NCBI GenBank assembly: GCA_902702965.1
Contig: CACRXP010000162.1
Coordinates: 903,787 to 967,786, forward strand
From: Spirometra erinaceieuropaei
Lineage: Eukaryota; Platyhelminthes; Cestoda; Diphyllobothriidea; Diphyllobothriidae
Direction of reading: 5' to 3'
Length of the DNA: 64,000 nt
Shown here: positions 22,218 through 35,375 of the stretch, in pieces
How positions within the stretch are numbered: position 1 is the stretch's first letter
Layout of the letters: every line of letters starts with the position of its first letter
The notes under the pieces: model-generated
Database searches by the model: none
The model's input: the letters and a program-made list of their open reading frames with translations, nothing else
What the model was told of the DNA's origin: nothing
Position numbers and translations under genes: made by a program

Positions 22218-25200
22218 TGACATTTTTTATAATGGTAAAAAGTTGACTAGACATATGAAACGTGCTGACAGTCATATCTTAATCCCTGCGCTTACAGGAC
22301 TGAAATTTCTTTAGATTATTATGTTCGGCATGGATAACGTCGGTTTAAACAGAAAGTGTTTAGTTGTTTCTTTCATTTTTAAATTTGCTGAGGTAATCAC
22401 TTTGCTAAAGCTAGGACCTGCCAAGCAGAGAAACGTAAAGAATGGAACGATATTTTGTAATACACTTGTTTGCAAAGGCCTATGCCCGGCTTTTTCGTGC
22501 AGAAGAAATAGTAAAAATGCAAGCGTATTGCACTACTGGTTGCAAGGGCAATCACGCAACTAGAGACTGCGCTTGCTTCCTATTGTTGATAGACATTACT
22601 TGAACACTTAAAAATCTATGTAAATACGAAATGTCTGCCTAGTTTTTCCCAATTGCTTGAAGATGCCGTCGAGGAGGACATTGGTTTATTCCGAAAAAGA
22701 AAAAAAAGACATGCAAACCTGCAGAATTGATAAGAAACGATTGCCGGTCGCTTGAGCTTGAATGCGTCTTCAAGTTAATAATTGATAAAAGACGACTATA
22801 TTTTGTGTTTGCTCTATATATTAAATAGGTTTCTCCACGGCTGAGATCGATTTGTGTTTAACTATAAAAAATTGTAATTTTCGCTGCGATATGTTCCGCA
22901 GTAGTAACGATGTAAACTTTGAGAAATTGGTGTTATTAGACGCATATCATTGAATATTCCCCACCGCGAGAAAAAGTGTCCTGTGAATTAGACTGACGAG
23001 GATGAGAGCTGCAGGTGTTGAGAATGCCAGAAGGAAGAAGAATTATGATTTGGTTCTATTAGATCTTATGCGTGTAGGTTTCCTCACTGTGACCCGACAT
23101 GATATGCTGTTTGGAACTCAGTTCTGACCAGCGTGGTTTAAAAAATTAAAGGAGCGCAATTTTTGGCCAGTTGACTTAACTGCTGGCCAACGTGTCTGCT
23201 GCATAAGCATCTGCTAGCTTGAAACTTCAAAGTTTTTTCTGTACTGTGTGAAAAATTCTTAAGACGTGGCTGGCATCGACTATGTAGTCAACGTTTATAG
23301 CTTATCAGATATTCAAAGGGAGGTGACATTGCGAATTTGAAGAGTTAATGTTTTAGCAATGGTAGTTTTGAATATGTTGATGACGTACGTTGCCCGTATT
23401 CTATCGTGTCACCTGCCAATGACAGGTTTAGCTTCTTTTGATGTATCCAGGAATGTCGCACTTTGAAGACTCAGTGGATGTCCCGTTACAAACTGTGCAA
23501 GCCTAGAGTAAATTCTTTGGAATAAAGTTTTTGGGTTTGCTTTTTAAGACCGACATGAATTTTTAAGCTAAAACCTATAAAATTTTGTTCCAAAAGATCT
23601 GTTTCAAGCTAGTGCGCTGGTTACTTCTGACATTATAAAGGGTAACATGTAAACTGTAGTTTGCATACTAAAACATATACCAGGATCGCTGGGGGGCATT
23701 GATGGGCAAAATCCCCGCAGCTGTGACATGAACAGAATCAAGACTGCGGAATTACGCATATCTGCGTTTTTGGCTAATAAGTACGCAGACGGCACGGTAA
23801 ATCACTCGGGATCAGTCAATAGCGGCCTAAGTGCGCTCTTGGGTACTGAGATGTACGGTTGGTTTGTAACGTGCACGTTTATATCATAAACTGCTTGCCT
23901 TTTCGTCAGTTATATATCTACCATGCGTTAAGGGCTGTCGTAAGGTCAGCTACTTTTTTCCTTACTTCTAAGCTGGATTTGGAGGTCACCGTCTCACCTA
24001 CAAACTATCAGTGAAGTGCTTGTTGCAGTCAATAGGGCATTGTGCTCTCAATTACTTTTTTAAGCGGACGAACAAGCAAAGGACTCTCATCCACATTTTC
24101 ATGTTTTACCTAAGTTAAAGTCCAATATATGCACGCCGTGCGTCTAACACACATAAAAGGATGATTTTTGTCTTTCCTATAAAAAGTGCGAACCTGAATG
24201 CCTGACAGCTGCAGTAGGATTTTAATCTGATACATTATTAAATATTTCAGCACTTCTACAAGAGCAGCTCGGACATTATACATTAAATTGACAAGACAAA
24301 AAAACTGCGAAAAAAGTATTTTTATTTGAAGAAAAGAAGGAATCTTTTTCGAAGCAAATGTACTATTGATTTCACAAAGGCAATCTCATTCTCAAACACC
24401 TATCTTCCTTCACATTTGCATGCCAGCATGAATTCACTAACACATAAATCTAAATAAAAAAGAGTTTATTCAATTCTGCCCGTAAACTCAGAATTTGGTA
24501 GATTGCCCCATGCAAGTTAGCTAAGTCAAGACCATTAAAACCCGACCGTAGCTAAAAAGGAGAACTATGCAATGAGCAAAACTTCAGCCATCCCTCCCCC
24601 GGCAGCAGGCCCCAACTTCAGTATTCCCAGAAAAAGGGTACGATTTTTGTGTCTCCCGACAGAGTAACTCTAGGGGAGAGTGTATGTATGAAAGAGAACT
24701 TTCACTGTTTTCTCTAATGAAATCTTTATTTGTCCGAAAATCCCCTTGTCCCAGTTCTGAATTATTGAAAATTATGGATGTCGGCAAAGGTTTTATGCAT
24801 GCCTCTAGCTAGAGAGAATGTGGTGCTGATAAGGATACGGTGGAACGCAACTCTAGCGGGGACTTAGTCGAAGTATCTGGAACACTATCACCAAGGAGCT
24901 CGAATGCTATACTATCACATCGGTCAAGCGTTAGGCTTAAATATACCTTTTGAAATTAAGCGCGCAATCCGTAATAGTACCTTAAGTTATTTGGCATTTA
25001 TAGAGATGATAGCGTTCTTGCGAAAGCCTTTTTTGGTTAATGCAAAATTTGGAAGTGGAAGTCATACTATGTATTTGAGGCGTCTATTTGTATCTTCATT
25101 TGACGACTCTACAGAATGTTCTAATAGTATAATTAAGCAAATGCCTCAAGTATCGCCTAAGCCATACGGGACAATGTTTTTGTCTGATTTACAAGAAAAA

Positions 25201-27239
25201 TAAACATCCGTTAGATAAGCGCATACATAAGAAAAAGGGCTTTAATTCTGTTCTGTACGATTTTTGCATGCTAAAACCAACATAATTTGCTTTTCAGAAA
25301 CAAAACTTACGATAGAGGGGTTAATATGTTGCCAAATACACATTGATTGCAGACACTCGTTGTGAATTTCCACGTTTCTGTTTCATAAGGCTTGATATAC
25401 TAATCAAGCAATCCTTAACCACTTAAAACATTGACAAACACGAGATATGAACAACGTTTTCGAAAATAATCTGACGTGGGTGGTGTTGATGGTCATAAAG
25501 CCAATGGACAGACGTTTCTAAGGTTTGTTGAAAAGTAGAAAAAAGCAAACGCTCCCTAATCTTTCAAGAATAACCTAGCGATCGGCGATCTCAGTTGTCA
25601 CAAAAACAATAATTTTACATAAAAAATCCTCACTCATGCATAAAACACAATGTGCCCATATTTGTATCCGCAAAGTGTGCCTCAATTAAACTAAATAACC
25701 AGTAACCTTGCAATCGGTCTAGAGGCGGCAAGTCAAGCAAAATTGCCAGAATGCTGGTCAAGCCTACTTGGAATAGGGCAAAAATACGGCACGTGACCTG
25801 ACTGATAAAGAATGTCATAATTTACCAATAACTACTAATTAAACGCAAAACAAAAATTATGCATGACCCCGATATGCATATTAATAAAACTTAACCTTAG
25901 GGGATTTAAAAATATAAAGGAACTAAAAAAAACAACAGTGCATTGTTTAGAAATGCCAACTTATTCAAAAGTGCAGAAAGACCCGTAAAAGTCAAGAGTG
26001 GTGGTAATTAAGTGAAATAGTGGCGAAAGGGTGCAGGACCCTTACAGAAATGAGAACTACAAAAATATACCTCTAAATCCAGTAAGTGTTAACACTGCTT
26101 GTTTATCACCGTTCCTTTTGTTTCAAATTGCCTTCAATTGCTGACTAAATCAAACTTAACTGCGGCGCTTTATTCAAAGTCCGTTATTTTCGAAATTGAT
26201 TTTCGTTTATTATTTAAGTATCGTGCTCATTTTATTTGCCAAATAAAAGCGTTCGACAAGGCCTTCATCAGAAATTTACCTCATTTCTGTTTCTTCTTGT
26301 TCTTCGTCCTGTGCGCTGCCCCATCTGTTAAACCCCCTGTACCACTATTCGATATAGGACGCGGTACACGGACTAGCTCAAGCTAGTTTTGAGTCCCACG
26401 CACTATCGCAATGAGTAAATTTCTGTTTTATATGAACAGAATGTCTGCCGTCATCTAATGTAAGAACATATGCTAGCCCAAATAAATTGCCGCCTACATA
26501 AAGTTTTATGTTGAAGATTAAATTCAAATATTTCTCATAAATTAGCCTATTTTTATGTATGAAGTTTTGGTTCTAGCCCACACAATGAGTATAAATTCCA
26601 AAACGGTTCTCAGAGATTGTGCTGCATTTTGTTTTCTTCAGCACAAATCAAGATATGATTCACTAAGGCAAATATGCTTTTTCCCGAATTCGCCGACAGA
26701 GACGTTGGATAAACAGACATTTAAGAGTCACATGCTGTCGGACCGGCCGGTGACTAATTAATTTAAACAAATTCAAAAATGTGACCGAGGACATAAAAAA
26801 ATCGTACGGACGTGGCAACTGGACTTTTCAAAGCCTTTATGCTAGCGAACTTATCCCCTTGGTTAACATCGGCAAATAATCAATTTTCAGGTGCGTCAAA
26901 AGCTGTTTAGGAAACATTTTCGGGGACGAAATATTCTTCTCTTAAGGACGAACACGCTCAAATAAGTAACCTAGAGTTAGGACGTATATGGCTACGTCCA
27001 ATGTCCCCCACAAGTTTGATCATTTTGCCTGCTGAAATTTTCTGTACTCTTTTTTCTGTTTAAGAGCTTGTGTATGCCAGAGAGAACTGGGCGAGTGTGC
27101 AAAATGCACAATGTTTAAGGTGTCCGAATATTGACATATCAGTTTCTGTCATAAGGTTTTGTGAGGAAGGTCACGGACTGCACTATGCTCCAGAGCCCTG
27201 CACATATTTTAAAATGAACAATTGCAATAAACATGTTAA
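22218..27239. other. AT-rich DNA with no recognised gene
   Basis: The longest frame is 99 codons (24904-25203, +), beginning MLYYHIGQALGLN, with no recognisable domain. An 80-codon frame at 22321-22563 and a 95-codon frame at 26099-26386 also lack motifs. A weak, incomplete hammerhead-like string occurs on the minus strand at about 26244-26268 and is discussed as a finding. Otherwise nothing was recognised. Confidence 0.45.
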
Positions 27240-27914
27240 AGACTGTAGAAAATCACGACTTCTTTCATTTTCTAACTCAAAGGAAGGGCAAAATTCGACT
27301 TTAAAAAGATCTTAATTATGAAAATTTTCAAGACCGTGAAATGGCCGTCCGTAAAACGTCATACCTATGCATTTACCAATGTGGCTTGTAGAGTTAACGC
27401 TATGAATCAAATCCTCCGTCTGATTTTATGAAACCCATATGATCTTCTCCTAATACCCCAGAGAAATATATGGTTTTCCATGTGCGCATAATAAAATCTT
27501 GTATTTTGGAAACACTGAATGCAAAAGTAACGGCAGGCCGGAGTTCAAATTTTGTCAGGAATCGACACTGTTTTTTTAAAAAAAACGTATACCCCTCCCT
27601 CGAGTACGAATTTGGAAGAAGACGTAATTTTCTACCGAAAATGCAAAGAAATGATTAGTTTCTGCATGGTCTTCATGAAATATAATCGAATTTTTAAGAG
27701 CATAGAAAATCGGTGAGAATAATTCATGCAGAATACAGTTTTTGCACACAACCAAAAAGAAATTCCTTCGAAAGCCGGCATATTTAGGTAAATGGATTAT
27801 TATAAAACAATGTTGCGAGGTGATTATTATTACAACCCCACTTAATCAATCTGTTCGAAATGAAAACACATTTCGTAATTCCGGTTGATATTTTATGAGT
27901 TAGTCCACCTACTT
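27240..27914. mobile_element. Inverted-repeat element (subfamily 1), left terminus missing
   Basis: Sequence from about 27240 matches the inner left arm and centre (AAGGAAGGGCA..., then CAAGACCGTGAAATGGCCGT), and the right arm continues to a recognisable end at 27914 (CCACCTACTT followed by TA). The outer part of the left arm is absent. The DNA to the left (27060-27240) is unrelated to other copies, so the element was truncated by deletion or replaced by another insertion. An 81-codon cysteine-containing frame (27070-27315) crosses the junction and is not recognised. Confidence 0.75.
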
Positions 27915-28883
27915 TATTTTCGTGTTTGCGGCTGTCCTGCCATCGAGCACATTCGCGCTCTTACGCACGCGTTCCTCCTCTTCCGATAATTTTAAAAAGT
28001 TGACTCACATCGAAACTTACACATGCATAAGAATTAGTTTTCGGTTTCCGCCAACGTCATCCCCGGAAGGTTGGCTGGAATTCTAAAGCACTTCGAAAAA
28101 CCCAAACTCCTCTCTCGTTTCCAACTTCGTGGCACACTTTTTACACAAAAAGACAAATCTTCCTCTCTGTCGCCGGCGGCATGCATCAAAGTCTAAACCC
28201 TTTTAAAACTTGAACAATAGGAGGGACACGGTTTAGTTCGTTTCTAGTGCCGATGGCTAGTAAGCATAACACTTAACGTCCGTGCCTTCGTTCAACAATC
28301 GCCTGCACGATCTGTCCGCGGAGGCGCTCGATGGCGTTCATCGCCCGCACCTCCTAATGCGCATCTCCATTTGCTGCGCTTGCGCAATGAGCCGCGCACG
28401 CGAACGGGCCACTACCGAGTTCCTACTTAATTATCCATTATTATGTGCCCTTGGTCTCCTTGCTCCTTAAAAGCAGTCATTTCCGCAGTGACGGACTAGC
28501 CTCGTCCAGTGCACACGAAGTTTCTCTGTGCCTGTAAAATAGCTAATACATTGGAGTTCTCTCAGACCCCCCCTTTAGTAATATAACCCGGGTTAGATGC
28601 ACAAAACCTACTAGGGCTAATTTGTTTGGACTAGCAGTTGAGTGTCCTTGGAGGGTTCAGCCTGTAAAAAGCTCTGCTGTATTTTCGGACAATGTTTGCA
28701 TCAATAAGTCGGCAGTGTTCAATTTTTAAACCTGATGAGGTCCTTGTAATTCCAGGAATAAATTAATAAATCTATAAAACCTGGACGCGTATCCAAATAT
28801 ACTTAAAGGCGGACGATATTGCTTAACTAAGATGTGAAGGAAGGATTAGCATGACGCGAAATTAGAGCAAAGTCATACAAGTG
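27915..28883. other. Intergenic DNA with a small GC-richer patch
   Basis: About 28280-28470 is GC-richer with a 62-codon open frame, but no domain is visible. No other structure was recognised before the next inverted-repeat element. Confidence 0.45.
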
Positions 28884-29869
28884 CAGTAGGTGGACTAAAT
28901 CATGAAAGGTCAACCGAAATCACAAACTGAGTTCTCGTTTCAAAAATATTATTTAGGTAGGTTTGTAAGTTTGAGCATCGCGCAGCATAGTTCTATAATT
29001 ATTCATTTACCTCTGGATGCCACCTGTCGAACGAATTCCTTTCCGACTAAATGCAAAAATCATACTCTGTAAAAATGACCACATATGTAGCATGCATTTT
29101 TCTCACTGATTTTCGATGCTCTTAACAATTCGATTGCATTTTACGGAAAACATGCAAAAAAGTAGTCATTTCTTTGTTTATTCGGTAGGGAATTAATTCC
29201 TATTCTAACTTTGTACTCGAGAGAAAGGGCGTTAATGGGTTTTCAGAAACTTTCACAGTTCCTGAATAATGTTGAACCCGACGTGCTGTTACACTTGCAT
29301 TTAGGGTTCCCAAACTACAAGGCTATATTAAGCGCTCATGGAAAACCATACATTTGTATAGGGTGTTTGGAGCAAATCATATGGGTTTCATAAAATTTGA
29401 CGGTGGACCTAAGTCATAGTGTTAACCTTACAAGTTACATTGGTAAATGCATAGACATGAGGTTTTACGGACGGTCATTTCACGGTCTTGAAAATTCTCA
29501 TAATCAGGAACTTTTATGAAGCCACATTATGCCCCTTTCTTTTAGTATGACATTGGAAAAAGACTTAATGCCTTATCGAATGACCAAAAGAATGAATATT
29601 TTTAATCACGAAATTTTATTGCATTGCTAAGGACGTCGAACATCTCTGAGAAAAATGCACCCTATTTAAGCAGTCCTTTTTTACAGTCCACTAGTTTTGC
29701 ATGCAGTCGAAAGGAAAGTTCTTAGAAAGCTAGCATCATGCGATAGCTAATTTATCGTGGATTTATTTTTCGGGATGGCTAGTTTGACAACCCTCCTGTA
29801 TTAATCTTTTCAAATGGAAAACGCTTTTCGTGATTTCGGTTGGCACTTTGTGAGTTAGCCGACCTACTG
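28884..29869. mobile_element. Complete inverted-repeat element (subfamily 1), 986 bp
   Basis: The left end reads CAGTAGGTGGAC and the right end is its inverted counterpart, GACCTACTG, followed by TA at 29870-29871. The left border dinucleotide is TG, so one target copy has mutated. By-eye alignment of the left arm with the reverse complement of the right arm holds for about 375 bases: the shared landmarks are GTAGCATGCATTTTTCTCA-type sequence, the CATTCGGTAG-like box and the ACTTTC/CATAAAAG-TTCC region. A unique centre of roughly 230 bases separates the arms. There is no transposase-sized frame. This copy is the clearest reference for the family. Confidence 0.85.
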
Positions 29870-32800
29870 TATATTAATATGTTAGCCTTTATTTGAGCAT
29901 TTTGACACCTGTCCGCGTTAGCCATACCCGCCAGCCAAAAAAGTTATTTAACACCATAATCTTAATTTTATGAGAAATTAACAAATTGCTTATTTTATAA
30001 AAACACGTTCCTTCAATCCCATTTCAAATCAGTGTGAGCCGCTATTTACAAAGATAATTAACTAATGCGCACAAGATTCCCGAACCTTCTGTTATGTACT
30101 TTCTTTAGAGCAAAGTCGGCAGACCTTTAATTCAAATGTCACCTAACCAAAAAACCACAACTCGCCCTCGTGCATTGAGTCCAGGGGCGGAAACCGCGCT
30201 CATGATTTATGCTCTAATTTGACGTCTGCCATAACTCTTTAACCTTAGCTTTGATCGGCTGACTGATAACGTACGCTGTCGCAGGGACAAAAAATCTGTG
30301 CGAATTAGGGCGCAAATATCCATATTGTTTGGTAAAGATGATAATGATAAAGGTCAAATCAAAAAGCAATCATATATTTACATGTACTTACACGTGCGAA
30401 CGCCTCTTTTTCCGGAAACCATATCGTCTTCCGTCCCCGTGTCCTTCCGCATTTTCCTACTGCTCCGTCTTTCAAACATCCGAAAAAACACTCTGTACAC
30501 CATTTGCCTTCCTTTCTTATTTACACCTAATCATTTCTCCGTAGGCAAGCGCTGGCGCCTTCTCAGTAGCTCGATAAAAAGGCCCGTCTGCGTGAATAAG
30601 AAATTAGGTGTTTTCATAATGGATCCCTTTTTGTAGGTGACACAGACAGATGGGTCCTTCGTAGCCCTCACAGCAAACACCAAGGTCACTTTCGATACTG
30701 TCACCGATGACGCGTAAGATGTCTAAGAATTGCTGCAGGCATTTAGTCGGCCATTTCTTAGGGTCTCTCTGCCGGTTGTGAGTAAAGACCTAAGCACCGG
30801 TGCTAGGAAGCTACGACAGCGGATAGGATGCTCATATTCACTTATATGAGTCACTAGGAATTACTCTGTCTGATCAACATGCACACAAGGGCAACCGTGG
30901 AGGAAATGCCACAAATAATATTGCCCAAATTTTCATGGGGTAGAATTTTAACCTATGACAATTCTGTTTACAGAAGCGATATAAGCATGTGTAAATGTCA
31001 GCACTTACAACTATCATGCAATTTTTCTTTGTTTATATAATCATTTTGAATAAAGATGATTAATTACATAAGCAATGCATATAAGTTCAACTACAGGCTG
31101 TTTTTGTAACATATCAAAGTGAGAAACAAAAATACGTAAAAATTAGCTTGGATAATAAAGTATATTCCGACAAAAAAATTAACATTTCTAAAAAACCCAG
31201 GTTAACAATTCATTATCTACTTGTACAAGTTAATTTAAGCCAAAAATATGCCCGACCGCGCGTTTTAGATTTAAACGTATTTACGCCAAAAGGACGAAAA
31301 AATAAATTCAATTTTTAAATCGTTAATTCCCAAGAGATCGATCAAATTAGGCTACGTATTCGTCACCTGAAGAAGAACAAAGAGAAAGGTAAATATTTAA
31401 GTATTTATTAAAAACTAATTCTATCATACTGTGTGCGAAAGAACTGCTGCCTCAATGAAATTCGTCACTTGGTTTGCCGGACAAAGAAAACGAAATCCAT
31501 TCGTTTTGTGTCGAATTCTGCTTCTAACTTTAACATGATCCTTGATCGAAATTCGCATGACATCACCTTAGTATTTGCAAATCGTGCTATTTAAAGGTTA
31601 TGACGATACGTTTTAATCTTATTGATTTACGCAGTCAGTGATTGTTGATTTCCTTGAGCAGTTGTTTTACATTATTTGAAATGTTTACTTGTGAGGACCT
31701 TTTTCATACTGCGTTGTCAGTAATTGACCTGTTGACAAAATTCTGAATGCACCGCTTCCTCAATAAGCGCAAAATTGTTTATGCCTAGTGTTTGTCATTG
31801 TAGTAAGACTCCCGAAGGCTGTGGCCATTTGCATGCATCAGAGCTTGCTACCTCGCTTCAGTTGCAAATCGGTTTTGCATGTGGAACCATTTGACTTATT
31901 AACCGGAAGGGAAACGATAGACTGAAACATGTTTACAGTTATCTACGCTGCATCCTTAAACGTTGTTTTGTTTTTTTATAAAAATCATTCGGCTAGGGCA
32001 TAGAAAATTGCAGACAATAAAGCTTAGGCAAAATAGTTTTGGATGCTGCGCACTGTCTGTCATCTGCGGTGATTTAACTTGACTCTCATTGAATATTTTA
32101 AAATATGCCACACATTTGTTTTAACACTGTTTTGAAAATGACCAATAGTGATAAACTTGTAAACCGGCCATTACCTCAACATTTATTCATATGGCTAGCA
32201 CAAAATGCATAGTCGTTTCCTAAGAAATTCTGAAATTCTACGATCAATTGGTAAATTGAAAAAATGGCGGGAAAATCTTTGGTATTTTTGGTTGATGAGA
32301 GCAATTAACACAAAATATTTTTAAAACAATGAAAATGCGATAATTAATTCTTTCCCGCTTCTCACTTACTTGTGTGCAATCAGGTTCAGCGTCTTATTTT
32401 GAAATCAGTGGAGACATCTTAACCTGACATAACAGTTGTGTTTTTCATGTGCCATGGTGGCTCACAGAATTTTTGCCAGGATTTTTAACATTAGACACAT
32501 GAATACTTGAGAATCGAATAAACATACGTTAATTTTGGTGACCAGTGAGAACATATGAACAGTTGTTGGAATTAACAATACCTGTTGATATAATCCTTAC
32601 TTAGGCAACATTCCTAAGTACATGTGCATTCTCTTTCAAAACGTAGTGTTTTTCATGCAAAACACACGCGGGAGTGCTTGGTCTGCGACTTTTTGTGTAT
32701 TATAGGGCATAATATGGTAAATTCTCTTTGCCCTACAAAAAATAAGAGCATTTGTCAAACAAGATAGTATAATGGAAAAACTACATGAAAATTACAATTA

Positions 32801-33164
32801 AACCTTTCCAATTAAATTTGCGTTCATTGAGGAATAACTGGGCTTTGGGCTACCGCATTCTAAAAAAAGATTCTTTAGACAAAGACAATAGAGTTTTTGG
32901 ACTCAAAAATATATTTCCAAAGACGCTCAAAAAATTAGTTCCGAAAACATGTGGTTCTTCTTTCGTTCAGAGAGCGTTAATTAAAGAATAATAGAATCGG
33001 GCGGTTTTTTTAACATTTTGTTTTGGTTACTTTAATGGAAGTAAAACACTTAGATGGTCCCGATGAACCAATCACACGGAGTCTTTTTTTTTAAGGCGCT
33101 ACAAAACTGCAGAAATCAAAAATTACCCCATTATTTTAAGCGCACAAAAAAGCCCTTATGCCTT
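29870..33164. other. AT-rich DNA with no recognised gene
   Basis: A 112-codon frame (30298-30636, +) overlaps a 71-codon frame in another phase; neither shows a motif. No repeats shared with other parts of the window were seen. Confidence 0.45.
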
Positions 33165-33670
33165 TCAGAGTATGTTGTATAGAGCTCCAAAAATTTTGCG
33201 ATGGATGCGGGCTATGTTGTGCACTTCAAGAGGAACATTGGCAAACGAACACGTACCATCCTGGATATATAGGCATCGGACGGTCTTAAAAACCTCCTAA
33301 TTAGAAACATTTTAAAAACAAAAGATAACCCTTCCTAGGGCAGAAATATAAAAACAATATAGTCTTCTACCACAAAAGTTTAGGAAAGCATACTTCCTGC
33401 ATGTTTGCTATAGAATATATTTGAATTTGTATAACCATCCAAAATCAATGCAAAAAATGCATGCTACATAAGTAGCCACATTTCACCAGGTATGATTTCA
33501 GCCGGAGATCAAAAAGAAGCGCATTCTAAGGCCGACAACCTGGCGTGTCCGAAATACTATAGGATTATGCTACGTGATAATGAATATTACAGCACTACCT
33601 TAATAGTCCTTCCTAGTTACAAACCCATTTCAGAATCTCGGCCAACATTTCATGAGATCCGTTATGCAGT
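33165..33670. mobile_element. Inverted-repeat element (subfamily 2), centre and right arm only
   Basis: The sequence aligns with the centre and right half of 16573-17541 and 51078-52068. Shared landmarks are CAAAAATTTTGCGATGGATGCGG, AATGCATGCTACATAAGTAG, TAGGATTATGCTACGTGATAA and GGCCAACATTTCATGAGAT. The left arm is missing and the last bases of the terminus are degenerate. The overlapping 82-codon frame (33492-33740) is unlikely to be a gene. Confidence 0.75.
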
Positions 33671-34744
33671 TCAAATTGATGGAGCTTCGGGTTTCAATAA
33701 AAGGGGGAATTGGAGGCTACGTCAAGACAGGCAGCAATAGAGAGTGGTTTTTTTTCTTTAATTTATTTAGAATGTAGGGGATCTCAGTTAACGCGCATTA
33801 TGCATATGAATGCAGAATAAATGCGACAAAATTGAGGAAAATGACGATGACCATTTCTGACACATTGACTGTCTTCAAGCAGCTAAAACCACTATGCAAA
33901 CTCCTGGTCGCGATGACCTGGGATTGGAACGCCGACTTTTTGTTCATTGCGTTTCATGTAATCCGACGCTGTAATCGTTGTACTTCGGTTGTGATCCGGG
34001 GTATACACTACTGTGAGCAGACGTGCTCACCGATCCGATTGCGGAACGTTCTCAGTTCCTTGCCGGGATCGAAAATCCTAACATAGGAGACAGAAACCAA
34101 ATAAAATATTTGGCGCAGTGGGAAATTGCTAATTGGCGTGAAGTATGGCGTTTGTATCTGAGAACATTGCGGTATAAATCGCGTGCAAATCGCATACGGG
34201 ACTTTCATATCCCTTCCCTGCCTGGTGTTCCTTTTATCTAAAATGCCGCAAGACTACTTTGTAGGCTACAGCGAGGGCGGATAATTGGTTAATTTACTTG
34301 GCGTACGAATTCTTAATTTAAATTAATTGCCGATTACTTCGCTTTTGACTCGTTTGGATTTTCCCGAGAGCAAATGAGTGACCCTGTCTTAGCCTGTGGT
34401 TAACGAAGGACAAACATAAATCCACGCGAATCACTGCAGCCTTATGATTATACATCCTTTTCGTCAATCCTTTGTGCACTAAGCAGCGGTATTCATTCGA
34501 GCAATTATAGCAATTTTTACTGACCGCGAGGCGTTGCGGACGACTACTTATTCCGGCTACAGAGCAAAATAGGTACTCCCGTATTGCTAGTGAAAAAATT
34601 AAAAAATGCCCAATTTGGGGTCTCAGTGTTTTTGAGTAAAGCTCTGTTTTCTACATGCCCGTATGCCGCGAGAGATCCTTGGGGTACATGAACAAGCATG
34701 AAAAAACGAATTGTTGCCTTAGACAACCGTGACAGAAGAATAAC
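33671..34744. other. Unrecognised DNA
   Basis: Several open frames of 66-84 codons overlap on both strands around 33830-34240 without recognisable domains. Nothing else was seen. Confidence 0.4.
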
Positions 34745-35375
34745 TTGACCCCCACGGTGGACTGCATCACAAATGCGTTGCACCAAAAGCAGGAGTCAGC
34801 TTGGATCACAACAAGCGTTAATCAGGCTGCGCGACGTCCGCGCGGTCCCATTACTACTGGCGTACACAGGCGTTTGACGCGCTTTAGACGTGGACCTTCA
34901 CTCAGCGCTCGCCGATGCTCCCAATCACATTATGTGTTGATTGACCAACTCGGACGCTTGATTGGTGCATGCGAGGGACGCAAGAGGCAGCGAATCCGAC
35001 ACCAGAAGGCACAACACACCGGCACATTCCTCATTATATTAGAGCTGACGCGCCTAGATCTGGCAGGGCGCACCTGGAAGGATGACAACTAAGAGGATAA
35101 CCCCGTCCTTCTAAGGTCTGTGGGTCGAGTGGAAGTGGTTCTCTCACGCATGCTAGATGCAGGTGGGACGCGAACGTGTGTGGCACGGGGGTAGACTGTG
35201 CGTCAGCCGCCGCGCCTTCGCCCGTCCGTGGTCGTCTCGACATTGTCTTGCTATCACAGGAAAGGTAGTAAAGGAGGACAGAATCAAGAAAGTGTTTCGC
35301 AAGCCCGCAATCACCAAAAACTTAGTGAATCGCAAGCCACTGCCGCTACGTCCACGCTGTAGGGGCACGCAGTGA
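34745..35375. other. GC-richer segment with overlapping open frames, unidentified
   Basis: This roughly 630-bp stretch is visibly richer in G and C and in CpG than its neighbours. It carries a 115-codon arginine-rich frame (34745-35092, +), a 72-codon frame (35157-35375, +) and minus-strand frames of 69-71 codons at 35034-35368. I recognise no domain in any of them. High GC alone reduces stop-codon frequency, so the open frames are weak evidence. It could be part of an old element upstream of the PLE at 35965, or an unrelated insertion. Confidence 0.4.

Noticed and set aside
22441..22590. Zinc-knuckle-like CTTGCKGNHATRDC in an out-of-frame reading
   Set aside because: The spacing is CX3CX3HX4C rather than the retroviral-type CX2CX4HX4C, and there is no surrounding gag-like frame.
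24904..25203. 99-codon open frame as a possible gene
   Set aside because: No recognisable domain, no repeat or conservation evidence, and the length is unremarkable for 64 kb on six frames.
28681..28775. Hammerhead motif from a CTGATGAGG string at about 28732
   Set aside because: No GAAA block or pairing helix II follows at the required distance.
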